This document shows, piece after piece, positions 29,939 to 37,472 of a stretch of 64,000 nucleotides of DNA (positions are counted from its first letter, which is position 1; every line of letters starts with the position of its first letter). Both the position numbers and the translations under genes were made by a program. This DNA comes from Halomonas sp. 25-S5 (lineage in GTDB: Bacteria; Pseudomonadota; Gammaproteobacteria; Pseudomonadales; Halomonadaceae). The notes beneath the pieces are model-generated. The model searched no databases. It saw nothing but the letters and a program-made list of their open reading frames with translations, and had not been told where the DNA came from. The stretch is from assembly GCF_029889845.1 (NCBI RefSeq), contig NZ_JARANV010000009.1, positions 1 to 64,000 of the forward strand. The letters run 5' to 3'.

Positions 29939-30970
29939 ATGGCCCGTGCCCCCTTCGAACTCGCCGGTACCCGCGTGGCGGCAGGCTCGCGTACCCAGAT
30001 CGACGTGCCGGTGGCGCGCCTCTATACCCATGCCCCGCTCTACATTCCCGTGGAAGTGGTGCACGGCCGGCAGTCGGGCCCGGTGCTGCTGGTCTGCGGC
30101 GGGATTCACGGCGACGAGATCAACGGCGTGGAGATCGTGCGCCGCCTGCTGCGCTCGAAGCAGCTCCAGGGGCTGCGCGGCACCCTGATCGCCGTGCCGA
30201 TCGTCAACGTCTTCGGCTTCGTGCAGCACAGCCGCTACCTCCCGGACCGCCGCGACCTCAACCGCTGCTTCCCGGGCAGCGAGTCGGGCTCGCTGGGCGG
30301 GCGAGTGGCGGCGCTGTTCCGCGAGCAGATCGTCGACCACGCCACCCACATCATCGACCTGCATACCGGCGCCATCCACCGCACCAACCTGCCGCAGATC
30401 CGCGCCCAGCTGACGCCCGGGGGTGAGACCGAGCGCATGGCCAACGCCTTCGGGGCGCCGGTGATCCTCAACGCCGAGCTGCGCGAGGGCAGCCTGCGCC
30501 ACTACGCCCAGAACAAGGGTATCCCGGTGCTGACCTACGAGGCCGGCGAGGCGCTGCGCTTCGACGAGTGGGCGATCACCCCCGGCGTGCGCGGCGTGCT
30601 GCGAGTGATGCGCCGGCTCGGCATGCTTACCGGCGAGCGCCGCCGCCGCGCGCCCCCGGCGGCGGAGGTCGCCAACGGCTCGAGCTGGGCCCGGGCGCCC
30701 ATCGACGGCATCCTGCGCCCCCGGGTGCGGCTCGGCGCCCGAGTGGCCAAGGGCGATCTGCTGGGAAAGGTCGCCGACCCCTTCGGCAACGCCGAAGAGG
30801 GGGTGCGAGCGATGGCCGACGGCATCGTCATTGGCATGGGGCGGCTGCCGCTGGCCAACGAGGGCGAGGCGCTGTTCCATATCGCCCGCTTCGATGCCAT
30901 CGAGGAGGCTGAGAACGCCGTGGAGAGCTTCCATTCCAGCCTTGAGCCACCGCCCGATGCGCTTTACTGA
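29939..30970 (+). CDS. Succinylglutamate desuccinylase/aspartoacylase-family metallohydrolase
   Basis: A 343-residue M14-like zinc hydrolase starting at 29939, with AAGGAG 7 bases upstream. Zinc ligands are visible in GGIHGDEINGVE (His and Glu near 55-60) and in IIDLHTGAIHRTN (His near 140). RDLNRCFPG is the substrate-carboxylate motif of the AstE/ASPA group. A C-terminal beta domain (SSWARAPIDGILRPRVRLGARVAKGDLLGKV) follows. These enzymes deacylate N-acyl amino acids; the gene is not inside an arginine or ectoine operon, so the substrate is open. In halophiles related proteins (DoeB) open N-acetyl-diaminobutyrate from ectoine, but DoeA is absent here. Confidence 0.85.
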   Translation: MARAPFELAGTRVAAGSRTQIDVPVARLYTHAPLYIPVEVVHGRQSGPVLLVCGGIHGDEINGVEIVRRLLRSKQLQGLRGTLIAVPIVNVFGFVQHSRYLPDRRDLNRCFPGSESGSLGGRVAALFREQIVDHATHIIDLHTGAIHRTNLPQIRAQLTPGGETERMANAFGAPVILNAELREGSLRHYAQNKGIPVLTYEAGEALRFDEWAITPGVRGVLRVMRRLGMLTGERRRRAPPAAEVANGSSWARAPIDGILRPRVRLGARVAKGDLLGKVADPFGNAEEGVRAMADGIVIGMGRLPLANEGEALFHIARFDAIEEAENAVESFHSSLEPPPDALY

Positions 30971-30973
30971 GTC

Positions 30974-31972
30974 TCAGGCGACCTCGGCGGCAGCCTCGCG
31001 CTCGGCGACCAGGCCCAGGGCGTCGTCGAAGACCGGCAGGCCCGCGCCCTCGCGATGGGCATGTTCGGAGAGGTGACGGCGGAACTTGCGTCCCCCCGGC
31101 TGGCCCTGGAAGAGCCCCAGCAGGTGGCGGGTGACGTGGTTGAGCTTGGCGCCCTCCGCGAGGCGGTGGGCGATATAGGGGCGCAGCGCGCGGGCCGCCG
31201 TGTGGCGGCTCTCTGCCGGGCCCGGCACGCCGTAGAGGGCCTCGTCGACGCCGGCCAGCAGCCAGGGGTTCTGGTAGGCTTCGCGACCGACCATCACGCT
31301 GTCCACGAGCTCGAGCTGTTCCCGGCAGGCGTCGAGTGTCTTCAGGCCGCCGTTGATGCCGATATGCAGCTCAGGCCGGCTCGCCTTGAGGCGGTGCACC
31401 CTCGGATAGTTGAGCGGCGGCACGTCGCGATTCTCCTTGGGCGAGAGCCCCTCGAGCCACGCCTTGCGCGCATGCACGATGAAGGTATCGCAGCCGGCGT
31501 CGGCCACGGTGGCGATGAAGCACTCGAGATCGGCATCCTCGTCCTGGTCGTCGATGCCGATGCGGCACTTCACCGTGACCGGGATCGACACCGCATCGCG
31601 CATGGCGCGCACGGCGGCGGCGACCTTCTCGGGGTGAGCCATCAGGCAGGCGCCGATCAGGTTGTTCTGCACCCGGTCGCTGGGGCAGCCGACGTTGAGG
31701 TTGACCTCATCAAAGCCCCACGCCTCGGCGATCGCGGCGCACTCGGCGAGTTCAACGGCGTCGCTGCCGCCCAGCTGCAGGGCAAGCGGGTGCTCGACCG
31801 CCTCATGGCCAAGGAAGCGCGAGCGCGGGCTACCGTGCAGGATGGCGCCGGTGGTCACCATCTCGGTGTAGAGCAGGGCGCGCTGGGTCAGGGTCCGGGC
31901 AAACGTGCGGTAGTCGCGGGTCGTCCAATCCATCATGGGTGCCACGGAAAAGGTACGGTCGAGCTGGGGCAT
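30974..31972 (-). CDS. dusA: tRNA-dihydrouridine(20/20a) synthase DusA
   Basis: A 332-residue FMN-dependent enzyme that reduces U20/U20a in the D-loop of tRNA. The N terminus RTFSVAPMMDWTTRDYR holds the FMN-binding APM motif, the catalytic Cys is in NLNVGCPSDRVQ, and KCRIGIDDQDE and INGGLKTLD follow as in DusA. The first 49 bases of the gene and about 65 bases of leader are repeated imperfectly at 32817-32930. The present 5' end therefore may have been supplied by an element that integrated here, with the old 5' end left 0.9 kb upstream. Confidence 0.93.
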   Translation of the reverse strand: MPQLDRTFSVAPMMDWTTRDYRTFARTLTQRALLYTEMVTTGAILHGSPRSRFLGHEAVEHPLALQLGGSDAVELAECAAIAEAWGFDEVNLNVGCPSDRVQNNLIGACLMAHPEKVAAAVRAMRDAVSIPVTVKCRIGIDDQDEDADLECFIATVADAGCDTFIVHARKAWLEGLSPKENRDVPPLNYPRVHRLKASRPELHIGINGGLKTLDACREQLELVDSVMVGREAYQNPWLLAGVDEALYGVPGPAESRHTAARALRPYIAHRLAEGAKLNHVTRHLLGLFQGQPGGRKFRRHLSEHAHREGAGLPVFDDALGLVAEREAAAEVA

Positions 31973-32037
31973 TCGATATCACGGGGTATGTGCGGGGAAG
32001 GACCGGCATTCTAGCAAGACGGGGTCATTTCTGACCA
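31924..32037. repeat. Copy 1 of the dusA 5'-end direct repeat (probable attachment site)
   Basis: This ~114-bp stretch covers dusA codons 1-16 and the leader. Its left edge is the 16-bp core TCCAATCCATCATGGG, identical in copy 2 at 32817; to the left of the core the copies have nothing in common, and to the right they stay about three-quarters alike. Site-specific recombinases of dusA-associated islands are known to insert at the 5' end of this gene. Confidence 0.75.
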
Positions 32038-32066
32038 TCTTCGGCGGTCATGGTGGTATCCCGGGC

Positions 32067-32423
32067 TCAATGTCCTGGGTGCGAACCGTTTTCACCGGCG
32101 GCACGGGCGATGGCGTCGGCGGCCCACTGGTTCAGGCTCTTGCCGGAGGCCTGCGCGGCGATGCTGGCAGCGGCGTGCACCTCGGGAGGGATGCGCAGCA
32201 GCACCCGGCCGGATGCCGGCTTGAGAGGCTCGCGGCCAGTGGCGCGGCAGTCCTCCAGGTAGTGATCGACGGCCACATGAAAGGCGTCGGTCAGCTCGGC
32301 GACGCTCTCGCCGTGGAAGCTGATGCGGTCGGCGATCCCGAGCACGTGGCCGACAAACACTTCATCCTCGGCGTCGAACTCGATACGGGCGGTGTAGCCC
32401 TGATACTTGATCACGTTGGTCAT
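32067..32423 (-). CDS. hicB: HicB-family antitoxin
   Basis: A 118-residue antitoxin. The N-terminal part (MTNVIKYQGYTARIEFDAED, then FVGHVLGIADRISFHGESV) is the HicB partial RNase-H-like fold; the C-terminal part has a ribbon-helix-helix DNA-binding domain (GRVLLRIPPEVHAAASIAA, then GKSLNQWAADAIARAA). It neutralises HicA and represses the hicAB promoter. The start codon overlaps the hicA stop by four bases. The module lies between the two dusA repeats. Confidence 0.88.
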   Translation of the reverse strand: MTNVIKYQGYTARIEFDAEDEVFVGHVLGIADRISFHGESVAELTDAFHVAVDHYLEDCRATGREPLKPASGRVLLRIPPEVHAAASIAAQASGKSLNQWAADAIARAAGENGSHPGH

Positions 32424-32677
32424 GGTCTAATTCCTCTCTCGTCCAGCCAGGCGCGCACGTCCTCGACCTGATACTTCTTGGCCTCCTTGCCGGGGTGGGG
32501 GCGGTGCAGGTAGAGCCGGCCAGCGTCGCCAAGCTCGAAGGCGACGCGCGACCCGTCGCCTTCCCGCACCTCGCCGCCCAGGGCAACGACAAGCGCCTCG
32601 ATGTCGGCGAACACGATCCCGCTGGCTGTGGGATGACGATAGATGGCCGCCAGGGTCTTGCGGTGCTTGGTCTTCAT
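32420..32677 (-). CDS. hicA: HicA-family mRNA interferase toxin
   Basis: An 85-residue protein starting MKTKHRKTLAAIYRHP. The family pattern is clear: DIEALVVALGGEVREGDGSR, the double-stranded-RNA-binding-like core and LYLHRPHPGKEAKKYQVEDV with the catalytic His, followed by the C-terminal helix RAWLDERGI. HicA cleaves mRNA independent of ribosomes. It is the first gene of the pair and its stop overlaps the hicB start. Confidence 0.88.
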   Translation of the reverse strand: MKTKHRKTLAAIYRHPTASGIVFADIEALVVALGGEVREGDGSRVAFELGDAGRLYLHRPHPGKEAKKYQVEDVRAWLDERGIRP

Positions 32678-32682
32678 TCGAC

Positions 32683-32702
32683 AATGATAGCGCCAAATGA
32701 TA
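32683..32702 (-). promoter_or_regulatory. hicA promoter/operator with direct repeats
   Basis: Two copies of TATCATT on the minus strand, 13 bases apart (complement of 32683-32689 and 32696-32702), lie 6-25 bases before the hicA start. They can serve as -10-like elements and as HicB operator half-sites. Functional assignment is inferred from position. Confidence 0.4.
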
Positions 32703-32816
32703 CCAACGCGCAACGCTCAGGCGTCGCGGCCGATGGCTCAGAGAGGGGGAAACTGTTTCGCGTTGCTGCGAATTTGCTACAGGAAGGCTGTGATGCCCGG
32801 TATTGCTGGCGTGGAT

Positions 32817-32865
32817 TCCAATCCATCATGGGGGCCACGGAGAAGGTGCGGTCGAGCTGGAGCAT
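32817..32865 (-). pseudogene. Truncated dusA 5' fragment
   Basis: The ATG complement at 32863-32865 starts M-L-Q-L-D-R-T-F-S-V-A-P-M-M-D-W, near identical to the N terminus of the functional DusA (M-P-Q-L-D-R-T). After the 16-bp core the homology ends abruptly. This is what remains of the pre-insertion gene end. Confidence 0.75.
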
Positions 32866-32930
32866 CGGCATCACGGGAGTGTCGGTCGGGAAGGCGGGTA
32901 TTCTACCAGCACTGGTCAATTTCTGGCCAA
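32817..32930. repeat. Copy 2 of the dusA 5'-end direct repeat (displaced original 5' end)
   Basis: It begins with the same 16-bp core TCCAATCCATCATGGG and continues through a reading frame on the minus strand that encodes MLQLDRTFSVAPMMDWN, a start fragment of dusA which then runs into unrelated sequence. The distance between the two cores is 893 bp. Only hicA and hicB lie between them; no integrase gene is present. Confidence 0.75.
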
Positions 32931-32999
32931 TGCTGGCAGGGTGATATGCCCGCAAGCCTGGCGGTCCTTGCCTGGTGCACGAAACCCGACACGCAGAAA

Positions 33000-33029
33000 C
33001 ACCAAGGCCCGCATCAGCGGGCCTTGGTG
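33000..33029 (-). terminator. Intrinsic terminator of the cold shock gene
   Basis: A perfect 13-bp stem (CACCAAGGCCCGC with GCGGGCCTTGGTG, loop ATCA) lies 40 bases after the csp stop and is followed on the minus strand by TTTCT. Confidence 0.85.
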
Positions 33030-33069
33030 CTCGGCGTCTTGCGACGCGATAGGTCTGTCTGATCGGCGA

Positions 33070-33273
33070 TCAGATGACTTCGATGTTCGAAGCCTGCAGG
33101 CCTTTCTTGCCCTGAACCACATCGAAGGAGACCTGCTGGCCGTCCTGGAGGGACTTGAAGCCGTCTGCCTTGATCTCGGAGAAGTGGGCAAAGAGGTCAT
33201 CGCCACCGTCGGTCGGGGTGATGAAGCCGAAGCCTTTTGCGTCGTTGAACCACTTGACTGTGCCAGTAGACAT
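33070..33273 (-). CDS. Cold shock domain protein (CspA family)
   Basis: A 67-residue single cold shock domain: [18 protein letters not shown] contains RNP1 (KGFGFI) and DLFAHFSEI contains RNP2-like FAHF. Length and sequence are standard for CspA/CapB proteins that bind single-stranded nucleic acids and melt RNA structure. It has an ATG at 33273 behind an AAGGAGA ribosome site, and a leader of up to 290 bases that may contain the long 5' UTR typical of csp genes. Confidence 0.95.
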   Translation of the reverse strand: MSTGTVKWFNDAKGFGFITPTDGGDDLFAHFSEIKADGFKSLQDGQQVSFDVVQGKKGLQASNIEVI

Positions 33274-33563
33274 ATTCTGTCTCCTTTCGCGCTATGCGCT
33301 TGTTACGAATTACCGGGTAATGCCCCGAGTGCTAGTGGGTCAAACAAGGGGATATAACCAGACAACCGAAAGGATTCGACTACTACTGACAATATGCATC
33401 TTGCTAACCAACTGGCGCTACAGTGTCACGGTTGGCGCCCGCCGTCAATGCCTTGTGTGATGTTTCCTCCATCCCGACATGGCAGGGGAGGAGGCAGAGG
33501 CCGCACCTGGCGTCCTTCGTCCATACTGATCGATATTCACATCACCATCAGGAGGAGCAGAGC
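33274..33563. promoter_or_regulatory. Divergent intergenic region between csp and the small unknown gene
   Basis: This 290-bp stretch is more AT-rich than its surroundings and must hold the csp promoter and leader (minus) and the promoter of the gene at 33564 (plus). An AGGAGGAG ribosome site sits at 33550-33557. I could not pick out convincing -35/-10 pairs. Confidence 0.4.
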
Positions 33564-33803
33564 ATGAGCGGCGATCTCACCGAGCATCAGATGGAGCTGC
33601 TGGCCCGCGTGCTGCAGCACGGCGGGGCGCTGGCCGCCCCCTTCGGTCACCCGGGCGAGGACAGCCTGCTGGAGGAGGTAATGGAGGACATCGACGACCT
33701 GGAAGCCAGGGGACTGATCACGGTCGATCGGACGCGGGGCAGCGACGCACCCGAGTCCGTCAGCCTTACCCAGGAGGGTTATGACGCCTTGGGCATGGCT
33801 TGA
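33564..33803 (+). CDS. Small conserved-looking protein of unknown function
   Basis: A 79-residue acidic, soluble protein with no signal peptide or membrane segment. It starts MSGDLTEHQMELLARVLQHGG and ends SVSLTQEGYDALGMA. The pattern LEEVMEDIDDLEARGLITVDR followed by SLTQEGYDAL resembles the end of a small winged-helix domain (helix, DLEARGLI, beta hairpin, LTxxGYxAL), so DNA binding is possible. Support for being a gene: strong AGGAGG ribosome site 7 bases before the ATG, codon use like neighbours, and 57-base spacing to a dksA-like gene. Confidence 0.65.
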   Translation: MSGDLTEHQMELLARVLQHGGALAAPFGHPGEDSLLEEVMEDIDDLEARGLITVDRTRGSDAPESVSLTQEGYDALGMA

Positions 33804-33860
33804 GAGAGGGAGCAGGGCGGTGCCCCTTCGGCACTGCCGGCAATGACAGGAGACGACGTC

Positions 33861-34184
33861 ATGGCAGAACGGAAGCAGGAACTGGAGACGTTGCGCGACG
33901 AGCTGATCGATCGGTTCGACCGCTACAAGGCCCACAAGGAGCAGCGGGGCGGTCCGCTGGACAAGGACATGGAGGACCAGTCCATCGAGCTGCAGAACGA
34001 TGACGTGATCGAGGCTCTGCAGCAGGAGGCCGAGGACGAACTGCGCCAGGTAGTGCATGCGCTCAAGCGCATCGACGACGGCGAGGGCGATCTCTGCGAG
34101 CAGTGCGGCGAGCCCATCGATGCTCGCCGGCTGGCGGCGGTGCCCTATACCACGCTCTGTCACGACTGTGCCGAGCGGCCCTGA
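33861..34184 (+). CDS. TraR/DksA-family zinc finger protein
   Basis: A 107-residue protein from the ATG at 33861 (AGGAGA 7 bases upstream; an upstream ATG at 33843 has no site). A long coiled-coil helix (QELETLRDELIDRFDRYKAH, then QNDDVIEALQQEAEDELRQVV) is followed by the four-Cys zinc finger CEQCGEP-(12)-YTTLCHDC. It is shorter than DksA (about 150) and closer to the DksA2/TraR or YbiI-like size. These proteins enter the RNA polymerase secondary channel; in the coiled-coil tip the acidic residues are less obvious than in DksA. Confidence 0.85.
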   Translation: MAERKQELETLRDELIDRFDRYKAHKEQRGGPLDKDMEDQSIELQNDDVIEALQQEAEDELRQVVHALKRIDDGEGDLCEQCGEPIDARRLAAVPYTTLCHDCAERP

Positions 34185-34248
34185 GCGCACGCGTCGTGGC
34201 CGAAAATGATGGTAGTCTGGCCTCTCATCGACTGGGCGGGAGGCGTGC

Positions 34249-34842
34249 ATGACAGCGTGGTATCGAGCAATGGGGGCAGGCCTGCTGCTGGTGTGGCTGG
34301 CCGGTTGCAATGGTGGCGAGGAGGAGGCCGCGTCCGAGCCGGCCGAGACGAGCACCGCGGCCGAGAGCCGCGAGCCGCCGCCGGAGGCAGCGCCCGAGGC
34401 ACCCGAGGTGCCGCCCTTCGACCAGACGGTGATGATCGATGTCTCGTCTCGCCTGGGCAGCGACCGGCGCCTGACGGTGGAGGGTGAGACCAATCTGCCC
34501 GAGACGACCCGCTTGCAGGTCTTCGTGGAGCGCGAGCTCAGCGGGGTGCGTTGGCGCGAACGCGTGTCGGTGGAGGAGGGTGGCTTCGTGGCCGGCCCCT
34601 TCGGGCCCGGCAGCGGGTTACCGGATGGCGGCTATCGCGTCACGGTCGATGTGCAGGAGGGAAGCGTGCAGCCGCGGTCGGTGCGTGAGCGCCTGGGCGG
34701 GCAGAATGAGCATCTCAGCGGGCCCCTGGTGCAGCAGTCACGTCATGGCCTGGGGCGGGTGGCCAGCTACAGCCAGCGCTTCCTGGTAGGCAGCGAGACG
34801 CGCCGCACCCTCGATCACGTCGAAGTGATGGAAGTGGAGTGA
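34249..34842 (+). CDS. Putative lipoprotein of unknown function
   Basis: A 197-residue exported protein with signal peptide 1-18 and lipobox LAGC (Cys19). A disordered Glu/Pro/Ala-rich stretch (about 22-60) precedes a beta-rich domain (SSRLGSDRRLTVEGETNLPE, RLQVFVERELSGVRW, GGYRVTVDVQEGSVQP) resembling an Ig-like or transthyretin-like fold. Such layout occurs in envelope lipoproteins that decorate the cell surface or periplasm. I do not recognise the family. Confidence 0.7.
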   Translation: MTAWYRAMGAGLLLVWLAGCNGGEEEAASEPAETSTAAESREPPPEAAPEAPEVPPFDQTVMIDVSSRLGSDRRLTVEGETNLPETTRLQVFVERELSGVRWRERVSVEEGGFVAGPFGPGSGLPDGGYRVTVDVQEGSVQPRSVRERLGGQNEHLSGPLVQQSRHGLGRVASYSQRFLVGSETRRTLDHVEVMEVE

Positions 34843-34846
34843 TCCC

Positions 34847-35434
34847 TCACAGCGGCTGGACGCGCCAGTGGGCCACCAGCTTGCCGACCAGGCGGCAGGC
34901 CGGGGTCCAGGGCATGGCTTCGTCACTGTTCTCGCGATGGAACATCAGCTCGCCGGTGGCGGCCTGGTCGACCCGGCGGATGGCCAGGGTGCCGTCATCG
35001 TCGATGAGATAGAGACCGGGCTGGCGGAAGATGTCGCTGGGGGCGATGGCGACCAGATCCCCCGCGGCGAGGAAGTCGAAGTGCTCGCCCGGGGCGGGGG
35101 TGACCAGGTGGCAGTCGCCGTCCCAGCGTTGGCCGGGCACCATCTCGATCGGCAGGTCGATGCCCTTTTGCCGGCCATCCTGCCAGGGCAGCGGCGGGCG
35201 GCTGCGCAGGTAGAGCGGCGAGGCCTGAGCGCCCGTTTCCTCGAGCAGCCGCGACAGCGGGCAGTTCAGGGCCTGGGCCAGGGCCACCAGCCGCTCGTGG
35301 CCGATCTGCCGGATGGCGCCGGATTCCCAATAGGAGATGGTCACATCGGACACCCCGACCCTGCGTGCCAGGGCCGCCTTGTTGAGCTTGGCCTCCAGCC
35401 GAAGTTCCTTGATCCGCGGGCCGAGTGTATCCAT
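34847..35434 (-). CDS. Cro/C1-type helix-turn-helix regulator with S24/LexA-like C-terminal domain
   Basis: A 195-residue regulator beginning MDTLGPRIKELRLEAKLNK with a canonical HTH (KAALARRVGVSDVTISYWESG, about 19-39). The C terminal part (GEHFDFLAAGDLVAIAPSD, RQPGLYLIDDDGTLAIRRVD) has the beta pattern of the S24 family, but the usual catalytic Lys position reads Arg (LAIRRVD), so self-cleavage is doubtful. It is convergent with the lipoprotein gene (4-base gap) and divergent from gltX. It could be a prophage-type repressor or a stand-alone stress regulator. Confidence 0.82.
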   Translation of the reverse strand: MDTLGPRIKELRLEAKLNKAALARRVGVSDVTISYWESGAIRQIGHERLVALAQALNCPLSRLLEETGAQASPLYLRSRPPLPWQDGRQKGIDLPIEMVPGQRWDGDCHLVTPAPGEHFDFLAAGDLVAIAPSDIFRQPGLYLIDDDGTLAIRRVDQAATGELMFHRENSDEAMPWTPACRLVGKLVAHWRVQPL

Positions 35435-35624
35435 TGCAGCATCCTGTGGGTAAATGAGTTGGCTGATCATCTGTGATCGGTTCTTGGCGTGCAAGGGCAC
35501 GCATCAACGTTAATTCTGCCCTATTCCCGGCCACGGCTGCCCGGCGCCGGCCAGGTGCGTATAATGCGGGCATTCGCCCGCCCGGCAGGGCAAGCCCCAC
35601 ACCATCGACAGGACCAAGGACGAC

Positions 35625-37103
35625 ATGACCGTACGTACTCGTATCGCGCCGTCACCCACCGGCGACCCCCATGTGGGCACCGCCTATATCGCCCTGTTCA
35701 ACCTCTGCTTCGCCCGCCAGCATGGCGGCCAGTTCATCCTGCGCATCGAGGACACCGACCGGGTGCGCTCGACCGCCGAATCCGAGCAGATGATCCTCGA
35801 CTCGCTGCGCTGGCTGGGGCTGGAGTGGGACGAGGGCCCCGACGTGGGTGGCCCCCATGGCCCGTACCGCCAGAGCGAGCGCGGCGACATCTACGGGGAG
35901 TACGCCCGCCAGCTGGTCGAGGCTGGCCATGCCTTCAGGTGCTACCGCACCAGCGAGGAGCTCGACGAGTTGCGCGAGGCGCGCAAGGCCGCCGGCATGC
36001 ACCTGGCCCTCAAGCCTTCCGATCTCGCCCTGCCCGCTGAGGAGCAGGGGCGCCGCGAGAAGGAGGGCTGGCCCTACGTGGTACGCATGAAGGTGCCCGC
36101 CACTGGCAGCTGCGTGGTCGACGATATGCTGCGTGGCGTGATCGAGGTCGACTGGGCCCAGGTGGATGCCCAGATCCTGCTCAAGTCTGACGGCATGCCC
36201 ACCTACCACCTGGCCAACGTGGTAGATGACCACCTGATGGGCATCACCCACGTGCTGCGCGGCGAGGAGTGGATCAACTCGGCGCCCAAGCACCAGCTGC
36301 TCTACGAGTACTTCGGCTGGGAGATGCCGCAGCTCTGCCACATGCCGCTGCTGCGCAATCCCGACAAGTCCAAGCTCTCCAAGCGCAAGAACCCGACTTC
36401 CATCAACTACTACCGGCGCATGGGCTTCCTGCCCCAGGCGGTGATCAACTATCTGGGCCGCATGGGTTGGTCGATGCCCGACGAGCGCGAGAAGTTCAGC
36501 CTCGACGAGATGATGAGCCACTTCGATATCCAGCGCGTGTCGCTGGGCGGGCCGGTGTTCGACCTGGAGAAGCTGACTTGGCTCAACGGCGTATACATCC
36601 GCGAGGAGCTCGACGACAAGGCCTTCCTCGCGGCGCTGATGGAGTGGGCCTTCAACGAGGAGTACGTCAGCCGGATCCTGCCCCAGGTGCGCCCGCGGGT
36701 TGAGACGCTCTCCCAGGTGGTGCCGTTGGCGGGTCACTTCTTTTCGGGCCTGCCGGCCATCGAGGAGGAGAGCTTCGACGAGGTCAAGCTCTCCCGCGAG
36801 GAACTGCTCAAACTGCTGCAGTTCCTGGTGTGGCGCTTCGAGGGCGTACCGGCCTGGCACAAGGCGGCGCTGCTGGAAGAGGTCAAGACGCTGGCCGGCC
36901 ACTTCGAGCTGAAGATGAAGGCCTTCCTGGCCCCGGTGTTCATCGCCATCACCGGCTCCAGCTCGAGCACCTCGGTGATGGATGCCATGGCGATCCTCGG
37001 CTCCGACATGACCCGGGCACGCCTGCGCCACGCCATCGAGGTGCTGGGCGGCGTCTCGAAGAAGCAGGCGAAGCGCTTCGAGAAGGAATACAGAGAGCTG
37101 TAA
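35625..37103 (+). CDS. gltX: Glutamyl-tRNA synthetase
   Basis: A 492-residue class I synthetase that charges tRNA-Glu. The HIGH-type signature is [12 protein letters not shown] at about 9-20 and the KMSKS-type loop is [10 protein letters not shown] near 248. The C-terminal anticodon-binding domain ends [22 protein letters not shown] tRNA-Glu gene lies 300 bases downstream. The stop codon is inside the first arm of a TAAGC-rich repeat. Confidence 0.97.
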   Translation: MTVRTRIAPSPTGDPHVGTAYIALFNLCFARQHGGQFILRIEDTDRVRSTAESEQMILDSLRWLGLEWDEGPDVGGPHGPYRQSERGDIYGEYARQLVEAGHAFRCYRTSEELDELREARKAAGMHLALKPSDLALPAEEQGRREKEGWPYVVRMKVPATGSCVVDDMLRGVIEVDWAQVDAQILLKSDGMPTYHLANVVDDHLMGITHVLRGEEWINSAPKHQLLYEYFGWEMPQLCHMPLLRNPDKSKLSKRKNPTSINYYRRMGFLPQAVINYLGRMGWSMPDEREKFSLDEMMSHFDIQRVSLGGPVFDLEKLTWLNGVYIREELDDKAFLAALMEWAFNEEYVSRILPQVRPRVETLSQVVPLAGHFFSGLPAIEEESFDEVKLSREELLKLLQFLVWRFEGVPAWHKAALLEEVKTLAGHFELKMKAFLAPVFIAITGSSSSTSVMDAMAILGSDMTRARLRHAIEVLGGVSKKQAKRFEKEYREL

Positions 37104-37223
37104 GCCGTAAGCTGTAAGCTTTAAGAAAACCTCGGCAAGGACAGTAGCGACGTTGCCGAGGCCTGGCAGGAGCACCGACATAGGTGATGACCTTCTTCCA
37201 GCTTCAGGCTTATAGCTTAAAAC
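37096..37223. repeat. TAAGC-type inverted repeat cluster after gltX
   Basis: The left arm 37096-37125 contains three spaced copies of the GTAAGC kind, the right arm 37193-37223 is its imperfect inverted match (TTTTAAGCTATAAGCCTGAAG on the minus strand in part). Nested inside is a perfect 9-bp hairpin, CCTCGGCAA (37130-37138) with TTGCCGAGG (37153-37161). It looks like a palindromic extragenic repeat unit and may also end gltX transcription. The left arm overlaps the gltX stop codon. Confidence 0.6.
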
Positions 37224-37245
37224 TCTCGTGCGAAGCACGAGGGGG

Positions 37246-37274
37246 TTGACGAAGGCGGGGCTTATCAGTAACCT
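37246..37274 (+). promoter_or_regulatory. Promoter of the tRNA-Ala/tRNA-Glu unit
   Basis: TTGACG (37246-37251), a 17-base spacer and TAACCT (37269-37274), followed by a GC-rich discriminator (ACGCCCCG) as in stringently controlled stable-RNA promoters. The tRNA begins 23 bases after the -10 box. A CTCGTG-CGAAG-CACGAG hairpin (37225-37241) sits just upstream. Confidence 0.6.
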
Positions 37275-37296
37275 ACGCCCCGTCTTCGAGAGATAC

Positions 37297-37372
37297 GGGG
37301 CCTTAGCTCAGCTGGGAGAGCGCGACACTGGCAGTGTCGAGGTCAGCGGTTCGATCCCGCTAGGCTCCACCA
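37297..37372 (+). tRNA. tRNA-Ala (anticodon GGC)
   Basis: A 76-base tRNA with CCA encoded. Acceptor GGGGCCT pairs with AGGCTCC, D-arm GCTC/GAGC, anticodon stem CGACA/TGTCG with loop CTGGCAG giving anticodon GGC, and T-arm AGCGG TTCGATC CCGCT. All stems pair, allowing one G-T. Confidence 0.95.
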
Positions 37373-37396
37373 TTATCTCGCCATCGAGGATGCTGC

Positions 37397-37472
37397 GTCC
37401 CATTCGTCTAGTGGTCCAGGACACCGCCCTTTCACGGCGGTAACAGGGGTTCGAACCCCCTATGGGACGCCA
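37397..37472 (+). tRNA. tRNA-Glu (anticodon TTC)
   Basis: A 76-base tRNA with acceptor GTCCCAT/ATGGGAC, anticodon loop CTTTCAC giving TTC, T-arm AGGGG TTCGAAC CCCCT and terminal GCCA. It is 24 bases after tRNA-Ala in the same unit. Co-location with gltX, its synthetase, is common in related bacteria. Confidence 0.95.
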
